A stretch of 64,000 bases of DNA from Albula goreensis (lineage: Eukaryota > Chordata > Actinopteri > Albuliformes > Albulidae). The translations under genes and the position numbers were made by a program. The stretch lies in contig CM040761.1 in the NCBI GenBank assembly GCA_022829145.1, positions 19,561,245 to 19,625,244 on the forward strand, given 5' to 3'. Shown in pieces: positions 36,331 to 49,455 of the stretch. The notes under the pieces are model-generated. The model was not told the origin of the DNA, made no database searches, and saw only the letters and a program-made list of their open reading frames with translations. Within the stretch, counting starts at the first letter, position 1, and each line of letters begins with the position of its first letter.

Positions 36331-39300
36331 CAGCTCTATAAGTGTTCAGTAGGCTGTCGCTGTGGGCGTGTAATGGTCTGTGTGTTTGTGGGCATGTTTG
36401 CGTCCCTGCGTGTGTTTGTTAGCTGTTTTGTGTTTGTTCTCCTGTTTTCAACAACGACTTGTAATCGCGTTTAATTTAAAATGCTAACGGCCATTGCATA
36501 TTTTAGCACAATAATGTATTATAACTTTTTGCAACGTTTCAGGGATACGGTGATACAACAAGTGCGGTGAGCAACGGGGATATTTTCATGGGTTTATTTT
36601 TTAAACACTCCCGACGCAGATTAGATTTATTTTTTGCAGTCCTAGAGAATAAGAACAAACGTGCAGAACGTTTTCACATCTGTCAAAACGTTACAAAGTC
36701 CATATATAAACAAGACAATGTATCAATTAGCTCTTGTTAAATGTCTGTATAGTTCTGTACGATCATTGACGTGTTCGAGCAACAGAGGGAGATGCACCTG
36801 AAAATACAGGTGTTTACTCGCGCGCTACACCGGATCCCCTGTTGTCTTTTCACCGCTGAGAGTATGAGCACGAGAGAAGCGCGTGATGCTGAGAATACCA
36901 AGACAAGGGGACATGAAAATTTCTATTATGTTGAATCTCTAATGTGTTGTATTGAATTGGGAATTCAAAACAACATCCAGGTAAATTGGCACTTTTGTCC
37001 TAAAGTATATCACTTATAATAAGGTTGAAGGGTGGACATGTAAGACATGCATTTGTGATTGTCCCTTCATTAAAACTGTGAGTACAATTATTGGGCCTCA
37101 TTCATCAAGCATTTCCCATGTGTAAATTTACAGCCATTTTTTTACTAGCTGTACAAAACATGAAATGTACCTTTAAAGCAAAGAATCAAGATTACAGTGG
37201 AGCTATATTTATTGCATCATATCAAATGCAAAGGAAATCAAAATGTATATTTTTCAATATACCTCTCTGACAATCAGACCTGGGGAAAATGAAACAACTA
37301 GCAACCCCTAAGAAAATTAGACTACATGTTCCTAACACATATAAAGAGTTTAAAGTGGTAATTTAACTCAGGTCCATTCACATTACATTTTCAAAAGGGC
37401 CCGCTTGAGTAGATGAAGGAAGGGGGTGGGGGGGTAGCTTCAAAATTGGACTGACCACCTTAAGGTTTGAGGGTTTCATGGCTTCCCTCTGGTAGTTTCA
37501 AGGTGCCCCATTTACATATGTGGACTGACATTCACTGATCTGCTTTCTGATTTTCACTGAGCTAAGCTATGCTATCTTTAAGGCTCAGATTTAGGCACAG
37601 GCTTATGTTCTACCCCTTGGCCAGCTTCCTTGATGCACTGGAAAAGAGAGGTTGCATGAATTTTGCTTACCACCTGTCTTTTGTGGCAGAATCAAACACA
37701 CACACACCCTCCACATCATGTATTACCCACCTCCACTATGTCCAGTTGTGAATGAGCAAGGACACAAACTAATACAAGGACACTCAGCTTTGATATGTTG
37801 GTGGTGCCTTGCAGACTTAGTGATACTTGTGGTAATCAGCAACAAAGAATACCTGACCACTGAAATTCTACGAAGAGGGTAAATTCTTGGCACTATGAAC
37901 AAGTACCAAGGCCAGGACTACATCAGTGTTAATGATACTCTCCCTTCGCTACAGTATGGATGTACTACATTATACAGATTACATGGGCCAAAATGTGTTT
38001 GAGATGGCTCTTCCACTGCTCAATGAAAGTACAAGTCATTGATAACATCTGAATGACCTCATTTTTTAGTAACCAGTTTGGTAGCTTAGTGTATCCCCTG
38101 ACAGTATAAAGGCACAAGTTTTTTTACTGAGTCAGGTAAAATATTGCTTCCTTGTTTGCCGCCTATTGCAAGTAGGAGAGATTGCATTTACTGCACAGCC
38201 CTTCTGTACAGGGATGTACTTGGAGGTACACAGATTCCTCATTTTACAACACTTCCTCTGAGAAACTGTACAGTACAGGTATGTAAATAAATAAAGCAAA
38301 ACTTGGTGCTTTCAGATGAAATAGCAGAAGAAATTAACCTGCATCTGTATTGATCAACAAAAATGCTCAGTAGAAGAATACGCAGGTAAGACTGAGAGGC
38401 GAGAGCAGAGGCTCGCAATGAGCCCCTAAAGTGGAGCCGTAGCTCACTGTCCAGCAGGTACCTTCTGCTTTATTAATCATCACACACTGAAAAGGTGTAT
38501 TTATTTTAGCCTACATGAGTAGGTTCTGTTGTTTGCTGCTTTTAAGTGGACCCTTAAATGCACTAGGAAGGGTTACTTTGAAAACTTAATGCAAATGGAA
38601 AGAGTGGTTTTCTTTAGTTAGCTTTGAACTTTTTTGAAGTGATCAGATCATAGATGATGAGAATCACTGTGACTTATGGGACTATGGGAAGTAAAAGACC
38701 AAAGTGCAAGAGATCAACAACTAAATGTTCCACCTGAACACACGTTTGAAATATCTACAATTCAGTAATGCAGAAAATAAAAGACCATCACCTCTAACAT
38801 GATGCTCTCTCATTGTTTTCTCACTGCATACCCCCAACCCTCAGCTAGTTTCATGAAAGGATCTCCTTGGCTTTGATTTAGGGCTGGGCCCTCGTGATGT
38901 AACCGGACACTTAAGCATTATGAGGAAAAGAAACTCCAGCTAGTCAATCTTTGTGCCTGCAAGAAAGCCCATTCTAGAACATTCCCACGTCACTGACTCA
39001 ACTGTCAAGGGAGCAGGCAGTGGACTAAATGGGCAGGCGAGACAATCGGGGTGGGACCAGTAAACAGTTAAAGGACCCTGTGAATGCAGCCACCCAGGAG
39101 TTGGGTAACAAAAATCTTTACTGGGTACAATGACCTGTATTGCCCCCCTCCTGTCTTTAAAAATGCCATTGTTGTGATGAGAGATTTTTCCGACAGATAA
39201 GTATTGATTCTCATACAAACACGCCATGTCCTTAAGTATTAATGCTATCTGTCCTGACTATTTCAATTATTGACTTCCTCCTTGCAGAAATTATAGGTAC

Positions 39301-39399
39301 AGACAGGTGGAGAGGCCAACAATTATTATTATTATACCATCTTTCACATCAGAATATTGTGAATTTATGGTCTCACAGTAAGGATCATATCAAGTGTGT
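36331..39399. other. Intergenic region between abca12 and pofut2
   Basis: About 3 kb lies between the inferred abca12 start and the pofut2 poly(A) signal. It is AT-rich, with no exon, RNA gene or recognised transposon. Short open frames here look random. Confidence 0.7.
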
Positions 39400-40884
39400 T
39401 TTATTAAAAATAGACATGTAAAACATTTTCACATAATATTAAACAGTGGATTTATAGAATACAGATTCCTACAAGTAAACCACAGATAGCTACTGTATAT
39501 TCAATAGCACAGCTTTTCCTCTGCATGGTTTTCAATGAATACATCTTAAATTTAAAAAAAAAAAAGAATTACACATTTCCCCCAAAACATTAACATGAAA
39601 ATAGAGTTGTGGATATTTAAGGAAGCAACAATTTCCCAAAGACATCCTAACCATTGTAAGGTAATGGGATGAAAGCCAAAGGCCAAACAGAACAGTTATT
39701 CATCTTCCTCAAACATGAGTCTCACACATGTGTGGGGTGGGATGGCGTAGCACCCAAGATAAACAGCACAGGATTCTTCTGAGAGAATGCTCCAATCAAC
39801 AGTTTCTGGCAAAAACCAGTTAAACACTTGGCACAGTATGGGGGAGATCATTTTGAGGTAAAGGGTATGCTAGAACCGTATATAGATCAAACTATCCCAT
39901 AATACATGCCTATATGCTATAAAAGTAAATGGCAGCAGAACGGTATCGACTTCAAAATCAGGAGGGAAGTCGATCTCATGTTCTTCACAAAATATCACTA
40001 ATACAAAGGCATCAGTAACAATTATTTCCATGTTTGGCAACTAAGAGCAGAGAGCCCAAAACTAAATGTACTTTAAAAACCCTTATTTAAAGGCCTCTGC
40101 TTGAACAGTACTTTCTGATATGTCCAAAGCTGGGCACGATACATGAAATCATTGCCTCACCGATAAGAAGAAAGAAAATAATTGATTTCATTAGTGGAAA
40201 CAAAACAAGAAGGTCCTTTCACAGTCCCTGTATTGTTTATGGTATTTCTGTACTTTCACCATAATTTATACACTCAGGGTAAAAGAGTTTAGAAATATGC
40301 ATTAAATTTATCAGACTGAAATGACAGTCTGAAACAGAAAGAACAGGGACATTGGATTGTATTTTTTTTTTTTTCATGGATTCTTCATGTTGCTCTCATT
40401 CACTGTGGTCCTTCCCTGTCCATCCAGATACTGAAAAACCATGTTCATTTGCCCTGAATATATTTTTGTCAAATAATGTTTACCCTTTTTTCCCTTATCC
40501 TTCCTTTCTAAAATTAGTATTTTTGTATATCAAAAATAAAACATGTACATCAACTGATACCATGTCACCTGTCAAACTGTTTCAAGCAAAACAACTCTCT
40601 CTGTAAATTCTCATAGGGAACACGGGCTTTCATATTGTGATCATTAAAATAGCAACTGTAATGGTTTGCTTCAGTCATTATGTCTACCACACATACTGTT
40701 TCAGTTGCATTTAAGGTTGCACAGCCAACACAATAACTACAAAATAACTCCTTTTTTTGGCAATTTGAATATTTTTTTTCTATAAAGAAAAGTTTCTTTT
40801 GCAGACCAAAAAAGCGGCCCAGTGAACTGCATAAAAAAATCCATGTTAACACTGTTTTTGTCATTAGTCTCTGAGAACTGAAAG
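39400..40884 (-). other. pofut2 3' untranslated region with poly(A) signal
   Basis: The first AATAAA on the minus strand below the stop codon is at 39405-39400, so the 3' UTR would be about 1.5 kb. It is AT-rich with no further exon. The transcript end near 39.38 kb is inferred from the signal alone. Confidence 0.5.
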
Positions 40885-41038
40885 TCAGTAGACGATTTTC
40901 CAGTGGGTGGGCTGTTCACACTCCTTCTCGTTGTCACCGCAGAAACGGTTGTAAGTGGTCTTGGGGTCAAAACCCAGGATCTCCCTCTCCTCATGAATCC
41001 GGAAGGAGAAGGTGGACAAGGCAGTTCCAATGAAGTAT
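40885..41038 (-). CDS. pofut2: pofut2 exon 9: C-terminus and stop codon
   Basis: The acceptor ttttttag is followed by [19 protein letters not shown] and then [20 protein letters not shown], ending PTHWKIVY and TGA at 40887-40885. This matches the human C-terminus residue by residue, with few changes and the Cys pattern kept. Confidence 0.98.
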
Positions 41039-44000
41039 CTAAAAAAATACAAGTGGAGGTAGAAGAACTAAGCCACAAACATGTTGGGACAGAAAGGTTC
41101 GGCTCAGGCCAGGAGTAGTGGCCACTGCATTAGACAGCAGAAAATGATATGAACTTGAACATACTTACGCAAGATGTGACTCTACTTGATGTTCTACCAT
41201 CCTTGTAAATATAGTAGGCGGTGAGGTGCGGCCCGCCTATTGCAACATGCTTTTATTTCATTTAATTTACAGTTTAGATCTTTATCGTGTTTGTGTGTGT
41301 GTATACATATATATTTTCTGAGGATTGCATAATTTAGAGATGAATGGAAAAATACAGTCAAGATTCAATCTCAGACATTTAGTTTCTCTCCAGACATGAC
41401 ATTGCATCAAAAAAGACATCAATTTAATCTTTAACGTATAAGGATCTACCTAATGGTCACAAGGTTTGAAAATCCTGGAAATCCTGTTATACTCATTAAC
41501 TACAGTTTAAAAAGTTTAAACAAAAAAGTTTAAAAAAAAAATCTTCTTAATTAAACAGAATATACCATAATTCCTATCAGAATACGGCTAGGTCAAAAAT
41601 GAACCCAAAAGTTACCTTCATCCTTTTCCATGTTCCTATTAATTTTCTATTCACAGCTTAGGCTCTCATTCCCTGAGTAGACCCCAGTTTGGGCAGAGAT
41701 GAAGGGGTGTATTGGGGTTATGGTTATGTAGGAAAGGATTCTCATCACTGAATGATTTAAATGCTTCAGTGACATTTTGATGTCGCTTTCAAAGTTACAA
41801 ACTTTTTAAAGTTTCAAAAACTCCGTTCCTCCATCTCAGAGGTTTTGCATATATTAATTTTTCATATAAATGAGTCGGCAACTAAAAATACAATTTTCAC
41901 TATCACAGACAAATGGGATAGTGGGACTGCTAATGCCAAAGCCTTATGCCATGTGATCGCTGAGATGAGAGCACAGTTATTGTGAAGGAATGCCTCTTCC
42001 CTAAGGTGTTAACATGGTCAGTTTACTAGTTAGTTTGTTAACAGGTATCCATTAATAAAAAGGTCAGCACATGGAACTAATTTATTAGAACCAGGTGTCA
42101 TTCCGACTACATAAAAGTGGCAGCTGGTAAGGAGAAGGTTTGGAAAGAGTGCCACTAATCTGTGTTTTTAAAATAGATTATTGGTTGTTTTTTTTACAAG
42201 TCTGTTTCCCCATTGTTTTTATGGCTGCTTTAGGGTATTGAAGTAAAGGGAATGGAGTGCTAGACCTGGCATGCACGCAGATCCACTGGTCAATGATGGC
42301 CACGCCCCCATCTTTGAGCAGCTCCAAGTCTTCCCACGTGGGTTCAAACCGCACCATCTCCGGGAGCCTCCTCTTCAGGTCCTCCAGCTCTGAGGAACAC
42401 AACAGGCAAAGCCTTAGGTCAGAAACCCCCCCGCCCTGGCCCTCCAGCGCTACTGCATATGCTCTTTCCACTCCAGCCAATCTCTTAGCTAAGGCTGCTG
42501 GAACATTTTAAGTCTTAAACTTTTTTCGCTTAAACACATTCTGAACTAAAGGCAGACATGCATTATCATCATCAGCATTTGCTGTATCCTTGAACTCTTT
42601 CCTTTCCATAAATGGTATTGCTTGAGTGACCAGGTATCTACAACAGAGATCTTCAATTAAAATAATTATGTCCAAAAATACACAATAACTTAAATACAAC
42701 CAATAATAAGCAAAGATAAATCTTCCTATTTGCTAAAACTACAATTACAAAAAAACATGTTCTATAAATATATGCATCTGTCAATAATTATTACATTAAT
42801 GGCTTAGCATTGTATGCACCATTACAAAGTACTTTTATACATGGCACTATAGGCCCACCCTACACATTATTGTAGGCCCGGTTTAATAAGCAACACAAGT
42901 TTATATGATATGTAACAGAAGGTCCCTCCACTGTCTCTCTGTCAGCCAAAGCCTGAACAATGTTGAAGACGTCTGATTTACACTTTTAGCATTTAGGACT
43001 TCAGCTTTAAGTCTAGCAATAAATTGATGAAAATGCAAAAATCTCTCTCAAGAGGAATCATTTACATAAGCATATTACAGACAAGGACAGCATTAGTTGT
43101 CTGGGAGAAGTTCTGGGGTTGAGTTATCCCACAGAACACATTAAAATGTTCTTACTGAAGGCAATGAACACCTTGCTATAATTCAGATATTGCACTTATG
43201 GGTGGAACCAGCACCGGCATACACAAACTGCTGCCTGTACCCACTTATGGAAATATGATAACTGTGAAGGCTTGTTTAGGTTACTTAATATCACAATTTA
43301 TACAGGATTACTTCAATTATATGGTCGCTATTGTTGTGAATTAAAAGGACTAAAATGCAATGTATATATTATGAGGGCTTATCAACTGAAGTTCATTTTA
43401 CAGGAACGTAATTATAGCTTGAAATTGGTGGCTGTTGAAGTGTTCAATGCGTTAAATGCTCTCTATGCCTATAATAATTCAAATTAGGCATAAGACTGTA
43501 CATTTAAATGGCTATGTGCCCAGAGAAAGATCCTGAGAAGCAGCAGGGTGCTGGGAGCTGAAGGACAGGTTCACATACAGCATACCATGAATGGTGTGCA
43601 TTTCTGCCTCTGCTGTTTCTCTTTGGTCGAATGAAGATTGTGTGTCATGATGGTTTTGCTCTCAGAGCAAGTATTTTCAAGACTTATCCATTTTTCATCA
43701 AGCTGTGGCATGGATGCTGTGGACCTGAAGCCCTGAAGTAACCGACGTGAAGTTGCAGTAATTATCATAAACATTTAAATTTCTTTTCACTTTTCAATTC
43801 CTATACATGTACATGTTCTATACATTGACTCATTTATCCAGAATGCTGCATGATATCTGGTTCACAACCTCCCTGGACACTCCCATTTCACCCTGTGCTC
43901 ACTGCCCCATTAACTACCTATAACTGCTGACATCGAATTTTTTGGTGCTTGCCTATCCTGTAGACTCCTCGTCCCGTCTTGTGTTGTTATTTCTGGCACT

Positions 44001-47000
44001 TGGGACTTATTCCCCTCGAGGATTTTCAGCACCACTGTCCCTGACTTATGCACTTCGAGTCACTCAGGGATGGATGAGAGCATCTGCTAAATAGCTACAA
44101 TTTAATGTAACATTAGCTAACTCAAACTGTGAAACTTTTTTTTTGTAGAGGTTTTTTTTGGGACTTAACCATTAGCCTTTCATTGGTCATTCAAATCCTC
44201 TAATCCTCTAACATGGGGAAGAAAAAAAAATGGCATATTGCATGTTTCAATTTCATGGGAAAACACTGCATTATACCATACAGGTGAGTAAATGGTATGT
44301 ACATTTGTCTCATGACTACCACTGTCCTACTGATTCTCACGTTCCCTCTTACATACCCATGTAGGTATACAACTGAATGCTAGTTATTATATGCACAAGG
44401 ATACAACAGATTCTGGGTGACAAGGTTAAACCATTATGCAATGATTCAAAACACAATTGATTCAAAAGTCACATGCCTGATATGAGGACATGAGTCACTC
44501 AGAAAACCCCCATGACTTTTATTTAAGCCAGACAAATGAAAGTATGTTTAGAGGTTACAAATATGCATCTCAAGCTTTCAAACTGCCACTCTAACCATTC
44601 CTTCCCAGGAGGCATTTGACTTGATGGAAGTAAGTAAGTAAATGGTATGTACACCTGTTCCATGACTACCGCTGTCCTACTGATTCTCAAGGTCTCTCTT
44701 ATATCACCATGTAGGTATTCATTGCTCCACCAATTCTGGGCTTGCAGTGTATAAGAATCAGGGAGCTGGCCTTGTAATTCATAGGTTGAAGTTGTGAGGG
44801 CATTTCCATCATACCCCTCACAAGGGTAGTTAACCTGAACTGTTCCACACATTATAAATCATGCGCGCAACCAGATATATGTGCTTCATTGTCAATCTTG
44901 TTGGTGCCCTACCTTCCTCATTAGCATCAGTAGCAACAAAGACTCTGTCCAGCTTGTGCTTCTTCATCAGGCTCTGGATCTTTTTGACGGCCCCTTTGAG
45001 GCTGGGCACGTCCTCCCGGTGACCCCAGATGAAGTCCTTCCGTCGAAGGTGCACTCCCAGGTACGGACCTCCCTTCGCTGTGCCCAACTTCACCTTTGGG
45101 GGTACAAAAAAAATTAGACTAGATTCATCATGGAGACTAACCAGGCCTTACCGTCATTGTAAAAGGGTAAAAAAAATTTTACTTTTACAATGTTGTCTCA
45201 TAACTATCCATTTAATCCACTGTTTCTAATGAATGGAACTATTCCGGTGGTGAACATTTTACTTAGAAGACATTGTTAGGATGAGTTACTTTTTTTGTCT
45301 GTTGGTGATTAAGAAATTCTGGACCTCCACCTTCATGCGGGTCCAGTCCTCGCTGTAGACGGTCCGGTCATTCTCATCAGTAGAGTTCAGGTATTTGGCT
45401 CGAAACTCATCTCCGATGATGCGTAGGTGTTTTGCGAAGACCATGCTGCGCCTGGCCTGTGGGGCAAGGTTTCAAAAAAGCTATTTACTACTTAAACTTC
45501 TATGACAAGTCTATTAATAATCATAACCTTACATTAATATCTACATTACTTAGTATATGTATTTATGTACCCAACTGCCAGTAAGGAGGCTACCATAGAT
45601 GTCCAAGCTACAAGTTTACTCCAAGATGGAATTTCTATCATTTTCCATCAACTTGCAATACATGATCAAAAAATATTACATCAGCTCAAAAGCCTCTTGT
45701 CACCATTAATCTTTTACACTTGTCCTGGAAATACTAAGCCAGTTATATTACAAAAACAACATCTACATTTTGTTCAGTTTTAAAGAAGACAGACAGTAAT
45801 CCATTGTACTCTTTTTTCAGACTATAAGGTGGGAGGTCACACCCTTTTATGTTGAGGGTATGAGAGAAAAATGCATTACATAAGATTCTTTTTTTTTGTT
45901 TATTTAGCATGCATAATCCATCAATGTGAAGAAAAATATGTAACATTCTAGTTGTGCTACTGTAAGGTTTAAGGGGAACATAGCAAGACTAACTGAATAA
46001 GGGTAAAATGTTCCTTTATGGACTTACATCCCAATAATCCTTTCCAGCATATTGGTCATGAAGGACAGTCTCTGCTCTGTCCAGCATCACTGACCTGCAA
46101 TGTGAACACACCCCATTTACTGACGAGGATATGACCAGTCTTAATGCAATACATGTCAGGAATAACCTCAATACAGCACATTACAGAAAAGGAGACATGT
46201 CAGAAAAAGAAAGACTAAGGGTGAAAAACGTCCACTAAAAGATGAAATTAACCATCTGCAGCGCTAACACTGACATAATTATGTTTAGTTTATGAACAAA
46301 CTTTATACATTTCAATTCAATAATAGTAAGGTATTGTATTCAAATGAATACTCTGTCATATGAAAACCAGAGAGGACTGGCTCCTGGTAGTGAGCATTAG
46401 CTACAGATGGTAACTCAAAGGAACAATCCAAACCAAAAAGAGAACAAGGACTTCTGTCTTGCACTTACGCGAAGTGAATAAAACACAAGCAAAGTCATCA
46501 GTCCGATGCAACTGAGATAAACCCCATGTAAAGCACAGCAGCAAAATGTACAAAAAATACAATGAAAGTACTGCACAAAGCAGATCATCTAATTTAGTCT
46601 ACCGGGTATGGAAGCACAGTCGACTCTGCCCCCTGGTGTAGAAACCAAGTTACAATACATATTCATGTGTAGCACCCCGAGAAATTCTTCAACTCTTTCA
46701 TAACCAAGAGTTCCCTCCACTCAGCAACAATACTTTCTCAGGGTGGAAATTCCTCTGTGCGATTCCTGAAATAGCCGAACAGGCGGTAATTTCTTTTGTA
46801 ATTGTTAGGGGAATCATGAGTGAGTTTATTCCACCACACCATGTTTTTATCAAGGACTTATTTCCTGGTAAATTTGATTTATTTTTAATCTTTCTTTATC
46901 TTGCAGTATATGAGCTGAGGAATATGTGTTGACAAAATGAAGTAAATCTGAAACTCCGTAAATATTAGTTGATTTTAGATAGGACGACCCATGTGAAGAA

Positions 47001-48120
47001 GACTCATGCTAGCAAATGTGAGGAATTAGAACACACTCCTACAGCAAAGAAAGACGAGGCGGTCTCCATGGGAACTCACGTGTCTGTGATGTTCTGCAGC
47101 AAGAGAGGTGCCAGGATGGAGGCATGGCCCTGGGCCGATATACAGGTGACATTAAGGCCTCGTGTCTCCTCATAGCCCCAGAACCAGCCCCTGTGGGAGA
47201 GAGAGGAGGCACACTGAGACTCAACACAGCACAATAACCCTGAACATGACATAGACCTCTGTGTAACCTGTGAAGTCACATGGCTTGCCGCTTGGTACCT
47301 GTAGTAGCCCTGCTTGTCTCTGGAGTACATGAGCCGCTCGATGCACGGCCGCTCCTCCACCTTCTCCTCCCATTTCCCGTCCGTCCAGCCCTCAGCGTAG
47401 TTCTGCAGCACCAGGACCATATCCACAAATGGGCCACCAGATTCTATGGAAATAGTAAACATATGCACAAACAAAAGCAATTGCATGCAATACTTATTAT
47501 ATATATACATTCTTAGTGTAAAAACCTCAGACTTGTAGTCAACATGATAGCCATGGAAACCACAATCACAGTCATGTCAGTTAGAAATACACTCAGCAGT
47601 GGGAATCTGAGCATCCCGAGGATGGTGAAGATGAAGGCATTAGCAGAGGCGGGTGCTCACCAGCGATGAAGTCCTCGTACTCGATCACGGGCACGTTGGC
47701 CTGCAGGCTGGTCACGCTGAAGAACTCGCCCCATGGGATGCGCACCTGGTGAATGTCGGGGCTCTGCCAGTGATAGAGGCGCCCCCAGGGAGGCAGCACC
47801 AGCACCCAGTCACCGTGCTTCCGCAACGTCTTCACCAGGGACGCCATGCGGATGTACACGTCCCGGCGCAAGTTAAAGCCCTCTGGTGGGTTCACATCGT
47901 ACAGCAGGTACCTGTGCAGCGTATGCAGATACACATGTATATTTGCATTTTCACTGCAGGAGTTCAGCAGACACTCTCATCCACAGAGATGTGGACGGTT
48001 TACGTGTGTACACACTATCCATTTATAAAACTGGATATTTACTAAGGCCATGCAGGTTAAATACCTTGCACAATGGCATACACAGCACAGACATGCACAT
48101 TCTTTCTCTTTCTCTCTCTT

Positions 48121-48182
<62 letters not shown>

Positions 48183-48901
48183 ATTTGTATGTGTATGCAT
48201 GTGTGAGGGAGAGTATGTCTAGGATATTCTTGGATTATAAATAGAATACCTCCCACTCCACAACAACTGTTGCTTGTCTGTATTAGCAAGGTGGAAGAGA
48301 CAGGCGCTCTGCAGCCATAATGTTTGTCCTTCAGTTGGATGAATTAAACTCAGAGATACAATCTACGCTGCATTTGTAGGACAGTCTGGACCCTTCTGAA
48401 GCCCATCAACAGAGAAAGACATTTCCTGCGTACTTCCAAACCCATTCTCGTCTCTGTGAAAATGATTTCGCTTTCTAGCCATTTGTACTACTATGTAACA
48501 CTAACACCGACTTTAATTTGTGTGTAATAAAACAATGTGAGCGAATATCGGATTTCCACCCTCTGTATGAATGCAATGTTTTGTTGGGGGAGTTTTAGTT
48601 TTAACACGTTAAACGTTCACTAATCATCTCTAAAATGTATTCAGGCAGCCAAATAATATAGTCGATGCGCTCCCAAAGAACCCCGATTCCTTTCGAGAAC
48701 CCAGTTTCGTTTGTACCTTATGTTTCGGGCAGCTGCGGCGGCTGGAGAGCTCGCTGACTGTCCAGCACTGAAGGCACCATCTTCGGACAAGACATCAGCA
48801 CTTACAGCCCTAAGTGCTAAAAGATAAATTTGTAATATTATTACTAAATGCCGTGGAAAAAGCCATAACAACGCAGGATGCAGCTTTCTCCTGTCCGCCA
48901 T
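40885..48901 (-). CDS. pofut2: GDP-fucose protein O-fucosyltransferase 2 (complete, nine exons, 447 aa)
   Basis: This ER-lumen enzyme transfers fucose from GDP-fucose to Ser/Thr in thrombospondin type 1 repeats (family knowledge). Exons in order: 48901-48717, 47911-47661, 47443-47299, 47190-47080, 46094-46028, 45456-45331, 45093-44913, 42389-42266, 41038-40885. All phases close, for 447 residues against 429 in human. A hydrophobic stretch at about residues 10-36 acts as signal peptide. NPPEGF carries the catalytic-base Glu (E72, human E54). HLRRKDF carries the key Arg (R312, human R294). The 18-residue offset is the same for both, so the extra length is all in the N-terminus. It ends THWKIVY then TGA (human THWKITY). 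The chosen Met (MADRRKL) has a strong Kozak context and precedes the signal peptide. An in-frame upstream ATG (MFHLRK) is less likely. Confidence 0.97.
43870..44110 (+). mobile_element. Degenerate SINE fragment
   Basis: The right end, GGATGAGAGCATCTGCTAAA then TAGCTACAATTTAATGTAA, is the same fish SINE tail class. The upstream 200 bp has a different composition from its surroundings. It lies in pofut2 intron 7, antisense to the gene. The left end is uncertain. Confidence 0.55.
44284..44720. repeat. Pair of about 85-bp direct repeats 350 bp apart in pofut2 intron 7
   Basis: Positions 44284-44370 and 44634-44720 share gta-gtaaatggtatgtaca, then catgactacc, ctgtcctactgattctca, and end ccatgtaggtat, with scattered differences. 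No known repeat family was recognised. Confidence 0.85.
44913..45093 (-). CDS. pofut2: pofut2 exon 7: HLRRKDF motif
   Basis: The exon encodes [20 protein letters not shown], then [11 protein letters not shown] and [10 protein letters not shown]. The double Arg is the conserved donor-phosphate contact of O-fucosyltransferases. The exon starts in phase after a rather weak GTGGAG donor on exon 6 (ending WTRMK at 45331), and the resulting MK-VKLG junction matches human. Confidence 0.97.
47661..47911 (-). CDS. pofut2: pofut2 exon 2: GDP-fucose binding and catalytic Glu
   Basis: The exon encodes [20 protein letters not shown], then [18 protein letters not shown] and IPVIEYE-type sequence (here [11 protein letters not shown]), nearly identical to human POFUT2. 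The Glu of PPEGF is the proposed general base of the inverting GT-B fold fucosyltransferase. The exon joins exon 1 at a split Arg codon and exon 3 at a split Glu codon, giving FIAESGGPF as in human. Confidence 0.98.
48101..48183. repeat. (TC)n-(AC)n compound microsatellite
   Basis: About 57 bp of pyrimidine-only TC repeat joins about 26 bp of AC repeat, in pofut2 intron 1. Alternating pyrimidine tracts like this can form non-B DNA. Confidence 0.95.
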
Positions 48902-49010
48902 TTCTCCCACAGCCACGCACTTCCGGAGATGAAACACGTGTTCTCATAGCGTCTGTAGTTGCATAGCAACTGTGCTCGAAAGCTTTGGGGAGGCGATTCA
49001 CTCTGGACCG
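48902..49010 (-). promoter_or_regulatory. pofut2 promoter and 5' UTR
   Basis: Just upstream of the start codon the minus strand carries CTCCGGAAGTGCG, a consensus ETS/GABP site typical of TATA-less housekeeping promoters. The surrounding 48.66-49.0 kb has locally raised CpG density. The start site is probably within 100 bases of the ATG, but this is not shown directly. Confidence 0.55.
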
Positions 49011-49282
49011 CCACCTTTCTGAAGTTTTCAAATTCTATATTGGTGAAATAAATAAAGAAAGAAAAAAAATGAAAAAAAAAAATTAAGGAAATGAGAGAAA
49101 AATGATTTACCATTAAACTGCAATCTGCATTTTCAGTACATGGCATTTTAACTACCTTTTGAGGCATAAAACATTGACTGCAGGCTGCAGCTTGTTTACT
49201 ATTCATGTATCAAACTAAGAAAAGGAAATCACCCATAATTTATTTTTATTTTGCTGTCTTTTCTGCATACTTGGCCCAGCTT

Positions 49283-49319
<37 letters not shown>

Positions 49320-49455
49320 TAGGGACCCTCCCAAGCTAAATGACAGCGCTGATTGCCATTCTGAGTCTGCAGGAGCTTACAGAGGTGGTTAGACATGAAG
49401 TCATGTCGGTGTGCATGTGCGTGTGTGTGCGCGCGTGCATGTGTGTGTGTTTGTG
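49283..49455. repeat. (CT)n and (GT)n microsatellites upstream of pofut2
   Basis: A CT run at 49283-49314 is followed by an interrupted GT/GC run at about 49411-49455, separated by about 100 bp of unique sequence. Confidence 0.9.

Larger units (their letters stand above)
41039..44912. other. pofut2 introns 7 and 8
   Basis: Intron 8 (41039-42265) and intron 7 (42390-44912) are AT-rich. Intron 7 holds the SINE fragment and the 85-bp direct repeat pair. Confidence 0.8.
45094..48716. other. pofut2 introns 1-6, small
   Basis: Introns lie at 45094-45330, 45457-46027, 46095-47079, 47191-47298, 47444-47660 and 47912-48716. The last holds the TC/AC microsatellite. No other element was seen. Confidence 0.8.

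Noticed and set aside
48023-48289. Arg-Glu-rich and Ser-Leu-rich open frames across the TC/AC tract
   Set aside because: They are pure microsatellite translations inside pofut2 intron 1.
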